NCBI GenBank assembly: GCA_016190145.1
Contig: JACPRD010000079.1
Coordinates: forward strand, 1 to 52,181
Direction: 5' to 3'
Source of the DNA: Planctomycetota bacterium
GTDB taxonomy: Bacteria; Planctomycetota; MHYJ01; WSZJ01
Length of the DNA: 52,181 nt
Position numbers and translations under genes: made by a program. Under the pieces are notes generated by a model. That model saw nothing but the letters and a program-made list of their open reading frames with translations. It searched no databases and had not been told where the DNA came from. This document shows, one piece after another, positions 24,273 to 33,527 of the stretch (position 1 is its first letter; the number at the start of each line of letters is the position of its first letter).

Positions 24273-24301
24273 GTCCGCCGCCGTGGGGGCGGCGGGCGGA
24301 C
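24273..24301 (+). terminator. Strong GC hairpin between hpf and ptsN
   Basis: GTCCGCC pairs with GGCGGAC, with an inner GCCG/CGGC stem, one bulged G and a six-base loop. No T-run follows. It could attenuate read-through from hpf or stabilise the upstream transcript end. Confidence 0.4.
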
Positions 24302-24362
24302 AGTGGGGAGGTGGGGAGCGGCGCCCGGTCAACCGGCCGCGCGGCGGAGAAACGGGAAGAAG

Positions 24363-24836
24363 ATGAAGCTGAGCGAGTTGATGATCCGGGAGTCGGTCGT
24401 GGACAAGCTGAAGGCGCGCGACAAGTCGGGTGCGCTTCGCGAACTGGTGCAGGCCCTGAAATCGTCCCGGAAGGCGTCGGGACTCAAGGTCGACGAGGTG
24501 GTAGAGGCACTTCTCAAGCGCGAAAAAATCGGCAGCACCGGCATGGGCGGGGGCGTCGCCCTGCCGCACGCCAAGGTCGAGGGAGTTTCCACGCTGATGG
24601 GGGCCTTCGGCCGGTCGGTGGAGGGGCTGGATTTCGGGGCGGTGGACGGGGAGAAGGTGCACCTGATGTTCCTCATCGTTTCCCCGCCGCAGGACGCCAA
24701 CCAGCACCTGCTGGCTCTGAAGCGGATCACGATGGCGGTGCGGTCGCCGAACATCGCGAAATTCCTGAAAGCGGCCAGGTCCGGGAAGGAGATCCACGAG
24801 CTGTTCCGGGAAATCGACGAGACGAGCGCCGCGTGA
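24363..24836 (+). CDS. ptsN: PTS IIA-like nitrogen regulatory protein (EIIA-Ntr)
   Basis: The protein has 157 residues. The phosphorylatable histidine lies in GMGGGVALPHAKVEG, with the late motif MFLIVSPPQDANQHLLAL. This is the regulatory, not sugar-transporting, EIIA. It receives phosphate from HPr and usually controls potassium transport or stress kinases. The ATG at 24363 follows a purine-rich GGAGAAACGGGAAG. Its TGA overlaps the GTG of the HPr gene, so the two are translationally coupled. Confidence 0.93.
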   Translation: MKLSELMIRESVVDKLKARDKSGALRELVQALKSSRKASGLKVDEVVEALLKREKIGSTGMGGGVALPHAKVEGVSTLMGAFGRSVEGLDFGAVDGEKVHLMFLIVSPPQDANQHLLALKRITMAVRSPNIAKFLKAARSGKEIHELFREIDETSAA

Positions 24837-25114
24837 GCGGGGGCACCGTGGTTGAAAAGACCGTGACGATCCAGAATCGTCACGGACTTCACGTGAGGCC
24901 CGCCACGCAGCTGGCGGACCTCGCGGGGAAGTTCAAGAGTGCCGTGACGATCCTGAAGGACGGGCAGGAGGTGTCGGCGCGGAGCATCATCGAGCTCCTC
25001 ACGCTGGCGGCTTCGCACGGGACGGTGCTCCACCTGCGGGCGGAGGGACCGGACGCGGCGGAGGCGGTGGACGCCATCGAAAGGCTGGTGAATTCGAAGT
25101 TCGGACTGGAGTGA
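24833..25114 (+). CDS. Phosphocarrier protein HPr/NPr
   Basis: The protein has 93 residues. The active-site histidine is in NRHGLHVRPATQLA. A serine occupies the Ser46 region (SARSIIELLTLAA), so regulatory serine phosphorylation is possible, although no HPr kinase is visible in the window. It relays phosphate from EI (the next gene) to EIIA-Ntr (the previous gene). The GTG at 24833 overlaps the ptsN stop; a second GTG at 24848 is an alternative start. Confidence 0.92.
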   Translation: MSGGTVVEKTVTIQNRHGLHVRPATQLADLAGKFKSAVTILKDGQEVSARSIIELLTLAASHGTVLHLRAEGPDAAEAVDAIERLVNSKFGLE

Positions 25115-25168
25115 ACCCGGAACGGATTCCGGGCGATGAACGTCGGGACGCAACACCCTGGAGACGCG

Positions 25169-26911
25169 ATGCAGATCCTGAAAGGAACGCCGGTCAGCCC
25201 CGGGATCGTGATCGGGGAGGCGTTCGTCCTCGACATCGAGGAGTACCGCATGCCCCGGCGCGCGGTGCCTCCGGAGCAGATCGAGGAAGAGGTCTCGCGG
25301 TTCGAGGCCGCGGCGGCGAAGGTCGGGTCCGATCTGCAGGCGGACATCGCGCACATCCAGGCGTTCCTGCCGGACGAGAACCTGGCCGACATCTTCGCGG
25401 GCCATCTTTCGATCATGAAGGACCTGGCGCCGCAGATCGTGCACTCGGTGCGCGAGTACCGGTTCACGCCCGAGCACGCGGTTTCGAAGAAGGTCCGGAT
25501 GATCGTGAAGCAGCTCACGTCGCGCGAGGACCCGACGGGATTCACGACGCGGCTGGTGGCCGACTTCACGGACGTTGAAAAGAGGCTCCTGCGGACGCTG
25601 TTCGGCCAGCGCGGGGCGGCGCCGTCGGGGGCGAACCTCAAGTCGGTGATCTTCGCGCGCGACCTGACGCCCAGCCAGACGATCCGGCTCGACCGGTCGA
25701 AGGTGCTGGGATTCGTGACGGAACTCGGCGGGCGCACGAGCCACACCGCGATCCTCGCCCGCGCACAGGGCATCCCCGCCGTCGTCGGGATCGCCAACGT
25801 GACGCGCGACCTCAGCGGCGGCGACACCGTCATCGTGGACGGATCCAAGGGCCTCGTGATCGTCGAGCCGGACGAGGAGACGCTCAAGAAGTACCGCGCC
25901 ATCGAGCGCAACTTCATCTCGTTCGAGAAGCGGACCGCCGACGAGATGCGATCGCAGCCGTCGGAAACGCGCGACGGAATCGCCGTCGCTCTCCTCGCCA
26001 ACATCGAGATGCCCGAAGAGGCCGCCCACGCGCGCGAGTACGGGGCGGGCGGCATCGGCCTCTTCCGCACCGAATTCCTCATGTTCGACCCGCGGAACCC
26101 GGCGGGCGAGAAGGAGCATTTCGACGCTTACCGGAAGGTGATCACGGCGATGGAAGGCCGGCCCATCACGCTTCGCGCCCTCGACATCGGCGCCGACAAG
26201 ATGGTGGACGATTCGGCGCAGCAGGAGAAGAACCCGTTTCTCGGCTGCCGCGGCATCCGCTACCTCCTCGAACGCATGGACCTCTTCCGCACCCAGCTCC
26301 GTGCCGTTCTGCGCGCGAGCGCGTTCGGCAAGCTGCGCCTGATGTTTCCGATGGTATCCACGCTGGACGAGATCAAGCAGGCGCGCGCGATCATTCAGGA
26401 CGTTCGGGACGAGCTGGACCGCGAGGGCTCGGCGTACGACGCCGAGCTGCCGGTGGGCATCATGATCGAGGTTCCGAGCGCGGCGATCGCGGCGGACCTG
26501 CTCTGCGCCGAGGCGGACTTCCTGTCGATCGGGACGAACGACCTGGTGCAGTACGTGATGGCGGTCGACCGGATGAACGAGAAGATTTCGGCGCTGTACC
26601 AGCCGGCGAATCCCGCGGTGCTGCGGCTGCTCCGGCAGGTGCTCGAGGCGGGGCAGCGGGCGGAGCGGCCCGTGTCGATGTGCGGGGAGATGTCGGGGGA
26701 TCCGCTGTTCACCGCGCTCCTGCTCGGACTCGGGCTCCGCAGCTTCAGCACGGTGCCGAGCGCGATTCCCGAAGTGAAGAAAGTCCTGCGGTCGGTGACG
26801 ATCTCCGAGGCCCGGCAGATGGCGCAGGAAGCGCTGGCCTTTCCGGACGCGCACCAGGTCGTCGAGTACCTGACCGAGCGCACGAAGAGGATTATCCCGG
26901 AACTGTTTTAG
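25169..26911 (+). CDS. ptsI: PTS enzyme I (phosphoenolpyruvate-protein phosphotransferase)
   Basis: The protein has 580 residues, standard for EI. The N-terminal GTPVSPGIVIGEAFVL is followed by the phosphohistidine motif GGRTSHTAILARAQGIPAVVG. The PEP-binding TIM barrel has GIGLFRTEFLMF, LRALDIGADK, NPFLGCRGIRYLL, FPMVSTLDEI, GIMIEVPSAAI, LSIGTNDLVQYVMAVDR and SMCGEMSGDP. It has no GAF domain, so it is not the PtsP form. ATG 25169 with GGAG five bases upstream is preferred to ATG 25136. Together with HPr and EIIA-Ntr it forms a regulatory PTS; no EIIBC permease is present. Confidence 0.95.
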   Translation: MQILKGTPVSPGIVIGEAFVLDIEEYRMPRRAVPPEQIEEEVSRFEAAAAKVGSDLQADIAHIQAFLPDENLADIFAGHLSIMKDLAPQIVHSVREYRFTPEHAVSKKVRMIVKQLTSREDPTGFTTRLVADFTDVEKRLLRTLFGQRGAAPSGANLKSVIFARDLTPSQTIRLDRSKVLGFVTELGGRTSHTAILARAQGIPAVVGIANVTRDLSGGDTVIVDGSKGLVIVEPDEETLKKYRAIERNFISFEKRTADEMRSQPSETRDGIAVALLANIEMPEEAAHAREYGAGGIGLFRTEFLMFDPRNPAGEKEHFDAYRKVITAMEGRPITLRALDIGADKMVDDSAQQEKNPFLGCRGIRYLLERMDLFRTQLRAVLRASAFGKLRLMFPMVSTLDEIKQARAIIQDVRDELDREGSAYDAELPVGIMIEVPSAAIAADLLCAEADFLSIGTNDLVQYVMAVDRMNEKISALYQPANPAVLRLLRQVLEAGQRAERPVSMCGEMSGDPLFTALLLGLGLRSFSTVPSAIPEVKKVLRSVTISEARQMAQEALAFPDAHQVVEYLTERTKRIIPELF

Positions 26912-26952
26912 GGCCCGGGGGTTATGATCTGCGGGGGGGATGGAGGATGACG

Positions 26953-28314
26953 ATGAAGAAGATCGCACTGATCGCCGCTTTCGCGCTCGCCGTGCCGGTC
27001 GCGGCCGAGACGATTCGCATGCGCGACGGTTCGTATCACGCCGGCGAGGTCGTCTCCAGCGACGACGAGGTCGTCCGCATCCGCTTTTCCGCGACGGGAC
27101 TCGAACTGGACCTGAAATGGGAGCAGCTCGCGCCCGGCGAGGCGAAACGCATCCGCGCCCGCGCGGCGGTCGAGAAGGCCGCGCGTTTCAAGATCGAGGG
27201 CGAGGTCGTCTACACGAAAAACGACACGATCGAGGGCGTCGTCCAGGAGGAAACCCCCGACAAGCTGAGGATCAAGACGGCGAAGGGGATGCGCGACGTG
27301 ATGAAGACCATTGTCCTCAAGCGCGAAACGACTCAGATCAACGCGCTTTCCGTCTACACGCCGGACGAGCTGTACGCCTCCAAGAGTTCCCAGTACGACC
27401 TCGCCACCACGGCCGGGAATTTCGACCTGGGCGACCTGTGCCTCGCGATCTCCCTCTGGGAAAAGGCGAAGGAACACTTCACAAAATCCCTCGAGCTCGA
27501 TCCGACCTGGAAGGCGCGCATCGAACCTCGGCTGGCGAAAGCCGAGTCAGGGATCCGCGAGGAGGCGGCGGCCGCGCTGCTGAAGGAGGCGGAAGCGCTC
27601 TTCAAGGAGGACAAGCTCGAAGAGGGCCTCGACAAGCTGAAGGAGGTTCTCGACAGGTACCCGGGCACATCGGCGGCGTCGAAGGCGGCGGAGCTGTCGG
27701 AGAAGGGATCGGACGACCTGGGGGCGCTGAAGGCGGACCAGAAGAAGGAGACGGACGCGAAGCGTGCGAAGGCCTACTACGACGAGATGAACTCGCTGGT
27801 CCGGAAGGTAGCGAGCGACAAGAAGCTGACGTTCACGGACATCAAGGGGTACATCGAGAAGGTCATGACGGGCGAGATTCTCGACAAGATGGCCGAGCGG
27901 GAGAAATGCGACCGGACGCAGCTCGAGGCGGACTGGAAGTCGCGGGACCTGCCGGACTGGAAGCAGGCGAGCTACGGCGAGGGATCGTGGATGCTCGAGC
28001 CCGACACGCTGGCGATCGAGGCCACCACGAACCTGGACGACATCCGGAACAAGCAGAAGAACCAGCAGTTGATCGCGGATCTCAAGAAGCAGGCGGGGGA
28101 GCAGCGGAAGCTGGTGGACGAGTGGTGGGCGAAGCAGACGACGACGGTGAAGATCAACTGGCTGACGGCGTACGCGGCCGAGAAGACGATGATCACGAAG
28201 CCGGTGGAGCACCAGTCGTGCACGAAGTGCAACGCCAAGGGCGTGCTGGGAGGAACGAACCTGTGCCTCCGGTGCCTGGGGACCGGGAAGGACCGGGTCG
28301 TTTTCTACAAGTAG
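26953..28314 (+). CDS. Secreted protein with TPR and C-terminal CxxCxGxG-like zinc motif
   Basis: The protein has 453 residues with a signal peptide (MKKIALIAAFALAVPVAAE). The first 120 residues form beta-rich repeats (IRMRDGSYHAGEVVSSDDEV; VVYTKNDTIEGVVQEE), similar to SH3-like domains seen in planctomycete envelope proteins. TPR-like helices follow at about 155-250, then a long charged helical region. The C-terminus has CTKCNAKGVLGG then CLRCLGTGKDR, which resembles half of a DnaJ cysteine-rich domain and probably binds zinc. ATG 26953 lies six bases after GGAGG; ATG 26947 is too close. Function is unknown. Confidence 0.65.
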   Translation: MKKIALIAAFALAVPVAAETIRMRDGSYHAGEVVSSDDEVVRIRFSATGLELDLKWEQLAPGEAKRIRARAAVEKAARFKIEGEVVYTKNDTIEGVVQEETPDKLRIKTAKGMRDVMKTIVLKRETTQINALSVYTPDELYASKSSQYDLATTAGNFDLGDLCLAISLWEKAKEHFTKSLELDPTWKARIEPRLAKAESGIREEAAAALLKEAEALFKEDKLEEGLDKLKEVLDRYPGTSAASKAAELSEKGSDDLGALKADQKKETDAKRAKAYYDEMNSLVRKVASDKKLTFTDIKGYIEKVMTGEILDKMAEREKCDRTQLEADWKSRDLPDWKQASYGEGSWMLEPDTLAIEATTNLDDIRNKQKNQQLIADLKKQAGEQRKLVDEWWAKQTTTVKINWLTAYAAEKTMITKPVEHQSCTKCNAKGVLGGTNLCLRCLGTGKDRVVFYK

Positions 28315-28333
28315 CGGCGGCCGCGGGGGCGCG

Positions 28334-31300
28334 TTGAACTGTCCGGCCTGCAGCACGGAAAACGTCGCCGGCGCCCGGTTCTGCAACGCCTGCGGCGCGG
28401 CGCTTCCGGACTCTGCCGCGCCCGCCCTCTGCTCGCGCTGCCGCGCCCCCAACCCTCCCGGCGCTAAGTTCTGCAATCACTGCGGCGGCCGTCTGTCCAC
28501 GGGGGTGTTCGAGGACGAGGGGAAGGAGCGCCGCGTCGTCACCGTGCTGTTCGCGGACGTGAGCGGGTTCACGTCGCTCGCGGAGAAGCTGGATCCCGAG
28601 GAGGTGGAGGAGCGGATCCGGGCGTGCTGGGCGCGGCTCACGCCCGTGATCGAGAGGCACGGCGGCTACGTGGACAAGTACATCGGCGACGCCGTGATGG
28701 TCCTCTTCGGCGCCCCGACCGCGCACGAGGACGACCCCGAGCGCGCCGTGCGCTGCGCGATGGCGCTTCACCAGGCCCTCCGTGGCGACCGTCTCCGGCT
28801 GAGGATCGGGGTGCACACGGGGGAGGTGATCGTGGGGTCGGTGTCGGACCGAGGGGAGAAGGACTACACGGCGATGGGCGACACGGTGAACACGGCGAGC
28901 CGGCTGCACACGGGCACGACGCCGGGGCGCACGGCGATCAGCGTGGCGACCTTCCGGATGCTCGGGGGGAAATTTGCGGTGCGCGAGCTGGAGCCGATGA
29001 AGGTGAAAGGGAAGTCGGAGGCGGTGGCGTCGTGGGAGGTGCTGGGGCCGGCGCCGCGGGTGGGGCGGGCGGCGGCGCGGGAGGGCACGCCGTTCGTGGG
29101 GCGCGGGGCCGAGTTGGCGCGGCTGGACGAGGCGCTGGGGCGGGTCCGGCTGGGGCGCGAGCTGGCGGCGCTGGCCGTGGCGGGCGCGCCGGGGGTGGGG
29201 AAGGGCCGGCTGGTGGCCGAATGGCGGCGGCGGGTGGAGCGCGCGGAGCCTGGCGCGGTTTTCCTGGAGGGCGCGGCGGCGCCGTACGGGGGCGAGCCGT
29301 GCCGCGCGGTGCGCGAAGCGGTGCTGGCCCGGTACGGGACGGAAGGCGACCCCTCCGAGCGCCTGCGCGCGATCGCCGACGACCTCGCGGGCGTCGAGAA
29401 GGACGCCGGGCTTGCGGCGGGATTTATCGGGCGGCTGTTCGGGATCGACTCCGGCACGCGCGGGCGCCACCTCGCGCCCAAGGACATGCGCGCCGCCGCG
29501 TTCTCGGCGCTCGAGAGCCTCCTCGTCGCGCTCTCCGCCGGGGGCCCGGTCGTGCTCGCCCTCGGCGAGTTGCAGTGGGCCGACTCGGCGACGCTGGACT
29601 TCGTGGAACATCTTCTGCGAAGCGCCCCCGCGGCGCCGATCCTGCTCCTCGCCGCGGGACGCGCGGAGGCGTTCCGCGACCACGCGGTGCTCGCGGACCT
29701 CGAACGCCTCGAGGTGCCGCCTCTGGGCCCCGCCGACACCGCCGCGCTCGCGAGCGCCCTCCTCGGAGGCCGCCGCGTGCCCGCGGAACTCGAGGATCTC
29801 CTGCACCGCCGCACGGAGGGGAACGCGTTTTTCATCGAGGAGACGCTCCGGAGCCTCGTCGAGGAAGGCGCGCTCGTGGACGACGAGGAGCTCGAAATCG
29901 AGGGCGCCGAAATCGAAGTCCGCCCGGCGCGCGCCGTCCGGCTCGCGCGCCCGCTCGAGGAAATGCGCCTTCCCCACACCGTCCAGGGCGTCATCACGTC
30001 GCGCATCGACGCCCTCTCCGAAGACGGCCGCAAGGTCCTCAAAGCCGCCGCCGTCGCGGGCCGCACGTTTTCGCGCGCGCTCCTCGACCGCGTTCTGGGA
30101 CGGCCCGTCGGCGACGCGCTCGCCGAAATCGAACGGCGTGAAATGATCCACCACCGGCCCGGCGGCGCCGCAGGCGACCAGGAGTACGCCTTCGCCCACC
30201 CCCTCATCCCCGAAGTCGCCTACCGCGAAATCCTCCGCCGCAACCGGAAGGCCCTTCATAAGGGAATCGCCGAAGCCCTCGAAGAACGCCTCGCGGGCCG
30301 CCGCACCCCCGAACTCCTCGTCGCCGCCGCCACCCATTTCGAAAAAGCCGACGTCCGCGACCGCGCCGTGAAACTCTTCCTCGAAGCCGCCGACCGCGCG
30401 CGCCAGGTCTTCGCGAACCAGGAGGCGATTACGTGCTACACGCGCGTGCTCGGGATGGCGGAGCGCACCGACGCGCTGGCGGGCCGGGCGGACGTCTACC
30501 GGCACCTCGGGCGGCAGGCGGAAGCGCTCGAGGATTTCCGGAAGCTGCGCGAGCTCCGCGGGCACGAGGGGGACGGCGTGCGGCGGCGTGAGGCCGAAAA
30601 CGGGCTGGCGCACACGCTGGCGACGATGGAGCGCTACGCCGAGGCGGAGGAGGAGGCGCGGCGGGTCGCGGAGGAGGCGCGCGCCGAAGGAGACGCGGGC
30701 GCGGAGGCGCTGGCGCTCAACACGCTCGGCTACATCCACGTGCGCTGCCGCCGCGAGGCCGATGCGCGCGCGGCGTGGGAGCGCTCGGAGGAGGTCGCGC
30801 GCCGCATGGGCGACCGGAGGGCGGCGGCCGCCGCGATCAACAACCTGGGCCTGCTGCTGCTGCGGGGAAGCGATCTCGAGGGCGCGCTCCGGCGTTTCGA
30901 GGAGTCCATTTCTCTCGAGCGCGAGGTGGGCAACCGCGCGGGCGTGGTCGCGAGCCTCACGAACATCGCCGAGGTGCAGTCCCGGCTGGGGCGCGACGCC
31001 GAAGCCGTGCGGACGTACGAAGAGGCGATCCGGACGAGCCGGGAGATCGGCCTCAAGTACGGGCTCGGCATCTGCCTCAACAACCTGGCGAACATCCAGG
31101 CCAAGGAAGCGCGGCTCGCGGAGGCGCTGGAGACATACGGGCAATCGCTGGCCCTCCGGCGCGAGATGGGCGACCGGATCGGCGTGGCCACGACGCTGCG
31201 GAACACCGCGATCGTCCGGCACCTCCTGGGCGACTTCGGCGGCGCGGCGGGATCCCTCGAGCGCGCTCTGGACCTCGCCCGCTCCATCGGCCAGCCCCGC

Positions 31301-31858
31301 ACGGTCGCGGCCGTCCTCGACGCCCGCGGAAATCTCGCGCGCCTGATCGGCGACTTCGAGGCCGCCGAGCGCGACCACCGCGAGGCCCACGCCGCCGAGC
31401 CCGCGCGCGCCGCCGAATGGACGGCCTCCATCGCGCTGGATCTGCTGGAGGCGGGAAAGAGGGAAGACGCGCTCGCGCTGGCCGCTTCGCTCCCCGAGTC
31501 CGCCGCGCTCGGGATCCGCGCGGCGGCGGGGGAGCCCGCCGCCGTCGCCGCGCTGCTCGCCACGCCCCCGCCTCTCGACCAGAGCGGTCTCGCCTGGAGC
31601 GCCGCCGCGGTCGCCGCGCGCCGGGCCGACGCGGCCGGCGCCCTCCGCCAGTTCGCGGCCGGGCTGGAGAAGCACGGAATGTCCGGGATCGCCTGGAGGG
31701 CGCGCGCCGATCTCTCGCGCCTGACCGGCTCGGTGGAGGATGCGGACCTCGCCCGGCGAAGCGCCACCTCGCTCGCCTCGACGCTGCCGCCGGGCCCCCG
31801 GCGGGAGCTTTTCCTCGCCCACCCGGCGCTCGCAGGCCTCCCCGGAAATCCCGCTTGA
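28334..31858 (+). CDS. Zinc-ribbon, class III adenylate cyclase, ATPase and TPR signalling protein
   Basis: The protein has 1174 residues. Two zinc ribbons (CPAC-x14-CNAC at 3-20; CSRC-x10-CNHC at 33-50) precede a class III nucleotide cyclase (about 65-240) with metal aspartates D75 (VLFADVSGFTSL) and D119 (YIGDAVMVLFG), and AMGDTVNTASRLH. The cyclase looks active. A STAND-like ATPase follows (P-loop AGAPGVGKGR at 283-292, with Gly where Ser/Thr is usual), and then about eight TPRs (about 690-1010). The arrangement matches the cyclase-AAA-TPR signalling proteins common in myxobacteria and planctomycetes. It should be cytoplasmic, making cAMP under control of a ligand bound by the TPR/ATPase part. 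The start is TTG 28334, 20 bases after the previous gene. Confidence 0.9.
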   Translation: MNCPACSTENVAGARFCNACGAALPDSAAPALCSRCRAPNPPGAKFCNHCGGRLSTGVFEDEGKERRVVTVLFADVSGFTSLAEKLDPEEVEERIRACWARLTPVIERHGGYVDKYIGDAVMVLFGAPTAHEDDPERAVRCAMALHQALRGDRLRLRIGVHTGEVIVGSVSDRGEKDYTAMGDTVNTASRLHTGTTPGRTAISVATFRMLGGKFAVRELEPMKVKGKSEAVASWEVLGPAPRVGRAAAREGTPFVGRGAELARLDEALGRVRLGRELAALAVAGAPGVGKGRLVAEWRRRVERAEPGAVFLEGAAAPYGGEPCRAVREAVLARYGTEGDPSERLRAIADDLAGVEKDAGLAAGFIGRLFGIDSGTRGRHLAPKDMRAAAFSALESLLVALSAGGPVVLALGELQWADSATLDFVEHLLRSAPAAPILLLAAGRAEAFRDHAVLADLERLEVPPLGPADTAALASALLGGRRVPAELEDLLHRRTEGNAFFIEETLRSLVEEGALVDDEELEIEGAEIEVRPARAVRLARPLEEMRLPHTVQGVITSRIDALSEDGRKVLKAAAVAGRTFSRALLDRVLGRPVGDALAEIERREMIHHRPGGAAGDQEYAFAHPLIPEVAYREILRRNRKALHKGIAEALEERLAGRRTPELLVAAATHFEKADVRDRAVKLFLEAADRARQVFANQEAITCYTRVLGMAERTDALAGRADVYRHLGRQAEALEDFRKLRELRGHEGDGVRRREAENGLAHTLATMERYAEAEEEARRVAEEARAEGDAGAEALALNTLGYIHVRCRREADARAAWERSEEVARRMGDRRAAAAAINNLGLLLLRGSDLEGALRRFEESISLEREVGNRAGVVASLTNIAEVQSRLGRDAEAVRTYEEAIRTSREIGLKYGLGICLNNLANIQAKEARLAEALETYGQSLALRREMGDRIGVATTLRNTAIVRHLLGDFGGAAGSLERALDLARSIGQPRTVAAVLDARGNLARLIGDFEAAERDHREAHAAEPARAAEWTASIALDLLEAGKREDALALAASLPESAALGIRAAAGEPAAVAALLATPPPLDQSGLAWSAAAVAARRADAAGALRQFAAGLEKHGMSGIAWRARADLSRLTGSVEDADLARRSATSLASTLPPGPRRELFLAHPALAGLPGNPA

Positions 31859-31938
31859 ATCGGGCTATTTGTCCCCTCTAGAATCTCCTTGGGAAGCTGC
31901 TTTCCAGATCGACACCAGCCCGCGGGATGAGGCTCTCG

Positions 31939-33507
31939 ATGCAAGCGCGCCTGTTGGTGATCAAGGGCAAGAACGCCGGAGCCTCCATCGAGGTCACGGC
32001 CAAGGGCGCGGTTTCGATCGGCAGGGGCGACGAATCCAGCGTCCCGATGTTCGACCCGGGACTCTCGCGCCGGCATTTCACGCTCGTCCAGGACAACGGC
32101 GGGTTCCTCATCACCGACCTGAAGTCCACGAACGGCACTTACGTCAACAGCGAGCGCATCGGCGGCACCCAGCCGCTTCATCACGGCGACATCATCGCCG
32201 CCGGCTCCAGTCTCTTCGAATTCCGCGTCCAGGAAGACGCCGACAACGAGACGACCCAGATCTTCCTGTCCAAGGAATCGCGCGGCGAGTCCTCCAAGGA
32301 GGAAACGAGCGTCGGCCTCGACCTCGACAAGTCCACCATCATGACGCTTCCACAGTCGGAAGCCGACATGCGCCAGGCCCACCGCGCGCTCACGACGCTG
32401 TACAAGATCGGAAACCTGATCAACGGCGAAATCGACCTTCAGAAGGTGCTGAAGTCCACGATGGACGCGGTGATGAGCCAGATCCGGGCGGACCGCGGCA
32501 CGCTGATTCTGATCGACCGCGAGCGCGGGACGTACGAGCCCGTGGTCGTGCACACGGGCGTGGACGACCCCGCGACCGATCCCACGACGGAAGTCCGCCC
32601 GTACCTCTCCCGCACCATCCTGGACACCGTCGTCAAGAACGGAACGTCCATCATCTCGAACGACGCGATGGGCGACGAACGGTTCAAGGCGGGGGAGTCC
32701 GTCATCATGCAGCACATCCGCTCCGTGATGTGCGTGCCCCTCGCCGCCAAGGAGAAGATCCTCGGGGCGATCTACCTCGACTCGACCGGCGTCGCCGACG
32801 CGTTCCAGCAGAACGACCTCGAACTCGTCACCGCCATCGCCCTCCAGGCCGGCCTCGCCATCGACCGCGCCAAGCTCATCGAAGACCTCGAAAACCTGTT
32901 CTTCGAGTCGATCCGCACGATCGTCGCGGCGCTCGAAGCCAAGGACCGCTACACCTGCGGCCATTCCGAGCGCGTCACGACCTACGCCGTCGAGATCGCG
33001 CGAGCGATGGATTGGACGGAAAAGGACCTGAACACGCTCAACCTGTCCGCGCTCCTCCACGACGTCGGCAAGATCGGCATCCCCGAGCGCGTCCTCCTCA
33101 AGCCCGGGAAGCTGACGGCGGAGGAGTACGAGATCATGAAACAGCACCCCGTGATCGGCGCCGAGATCATCAAGCACCTCAAGAACGCGGCATCGATCAT
33201 CGGCGGCATCCGGTACCACCACGAGCGGTGGGACGGCATGGGATACCCGGACGGGCTCAAGGCGGAGCAGATCCCGCTCATGGCCCGCATCATCCAGATG
33301 GCCGATTCATACGACGCGATGACCTCGCACAGGCCTTACCGGAAGGGCCTGACGCACGAGGAAGTCGTCAGCGAGGTCGAGCGCTGCAAGGGCAGCCAGT
33401 TCGATCCGAAGATCGCGGAAGTGTTCCTGCGGCTCGTGCGCGGCGGCCGGATCCGGCCGTTGCTGATGAAGCAGCCGCACTACATGGAGCATTTCCGCGT
33501 CGAGTAG
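31939..33507 (+). CDS. FHA-GAF-HD-GYP cyclic-di-GMP phosphodiesterase
   Basis: The protein has 522 residues. The FHA domain (about 5-95) has SIGRGDESS, LSRRHFTL and LKSTNGTYVN, which bind phosphothreonine. A GAF domain (about 150-305) is followed by HD-GYP (about 320-515). The metal and signature residues are intact: HDVGKIGIPERVL, and HHERWDGMGYPDGL for the GYP motif, plus MADSYDAM. It should hydrolyse c-di-GMP in response to a kinase signal through FHA; the Ser/Thr kinase at 51 kb is one candidate in this window. ATG 31939 is preferred because GAGG lies six bases upstream; ATG 31927 is in frame. Confidence 0.92.
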   Translation: MQARLLVIKGKNAGASIEVTAKGAVSIGRGDESSVPMFDPGLSRRHFTLVQDNGGFLITDLKSTNGTYVNSERIGGTQPLHHGDIIAAGSSLFEFRVQEDADNETTQIFLSKESRGESSKEETSVGLDLDKSTIMTLPQSEADMRQAHRALTTLYKIGNLINGEIDLQKVLKSTMDAVMSQIRADRGTLILIDRERGTYEPVVVHTGVDDPATDPTTEVRPYLSRTILDTVVKNGTSIISNDAMGDERFKAGESVIMQHIRSVMCVPLAAKEKILGAIYLDSTGVADAFQQNDLELVTAIALQAGLAIDRAKLIEDLENLFFESIRTIVAALEAKDRYTCGHSERVTTYAVEIARAMDWTEKDLNTLNLSALLHDVGKIGIPERVLLKPGKLTAEEYEIMKQHPVIGAEIIKHLKNAASIIGGIRYHHERWDGMGYPDGLKAEQIPLMARIIQMADSYDAMTSHRPYRKGLTHEEVVSEVERCKGSQFDPKIAEVFLRLVRGGRIRPLLMKQPHYMEHFRVE

Positions 33508-33527
33508 GGGCGTCCGGGCGCAGAAGA

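Noticed and set aside
28193..31822. Very long minus-strand open frame (1209 codons)
   Set aside because: It is antisense to the zinc-ribbon/cyclase/ATPase/TPR gene, whose domains are unmistakable. High GC leaves opposite frames free of stops. The translation is Arg/Gly/Ala-rich without family motifs.
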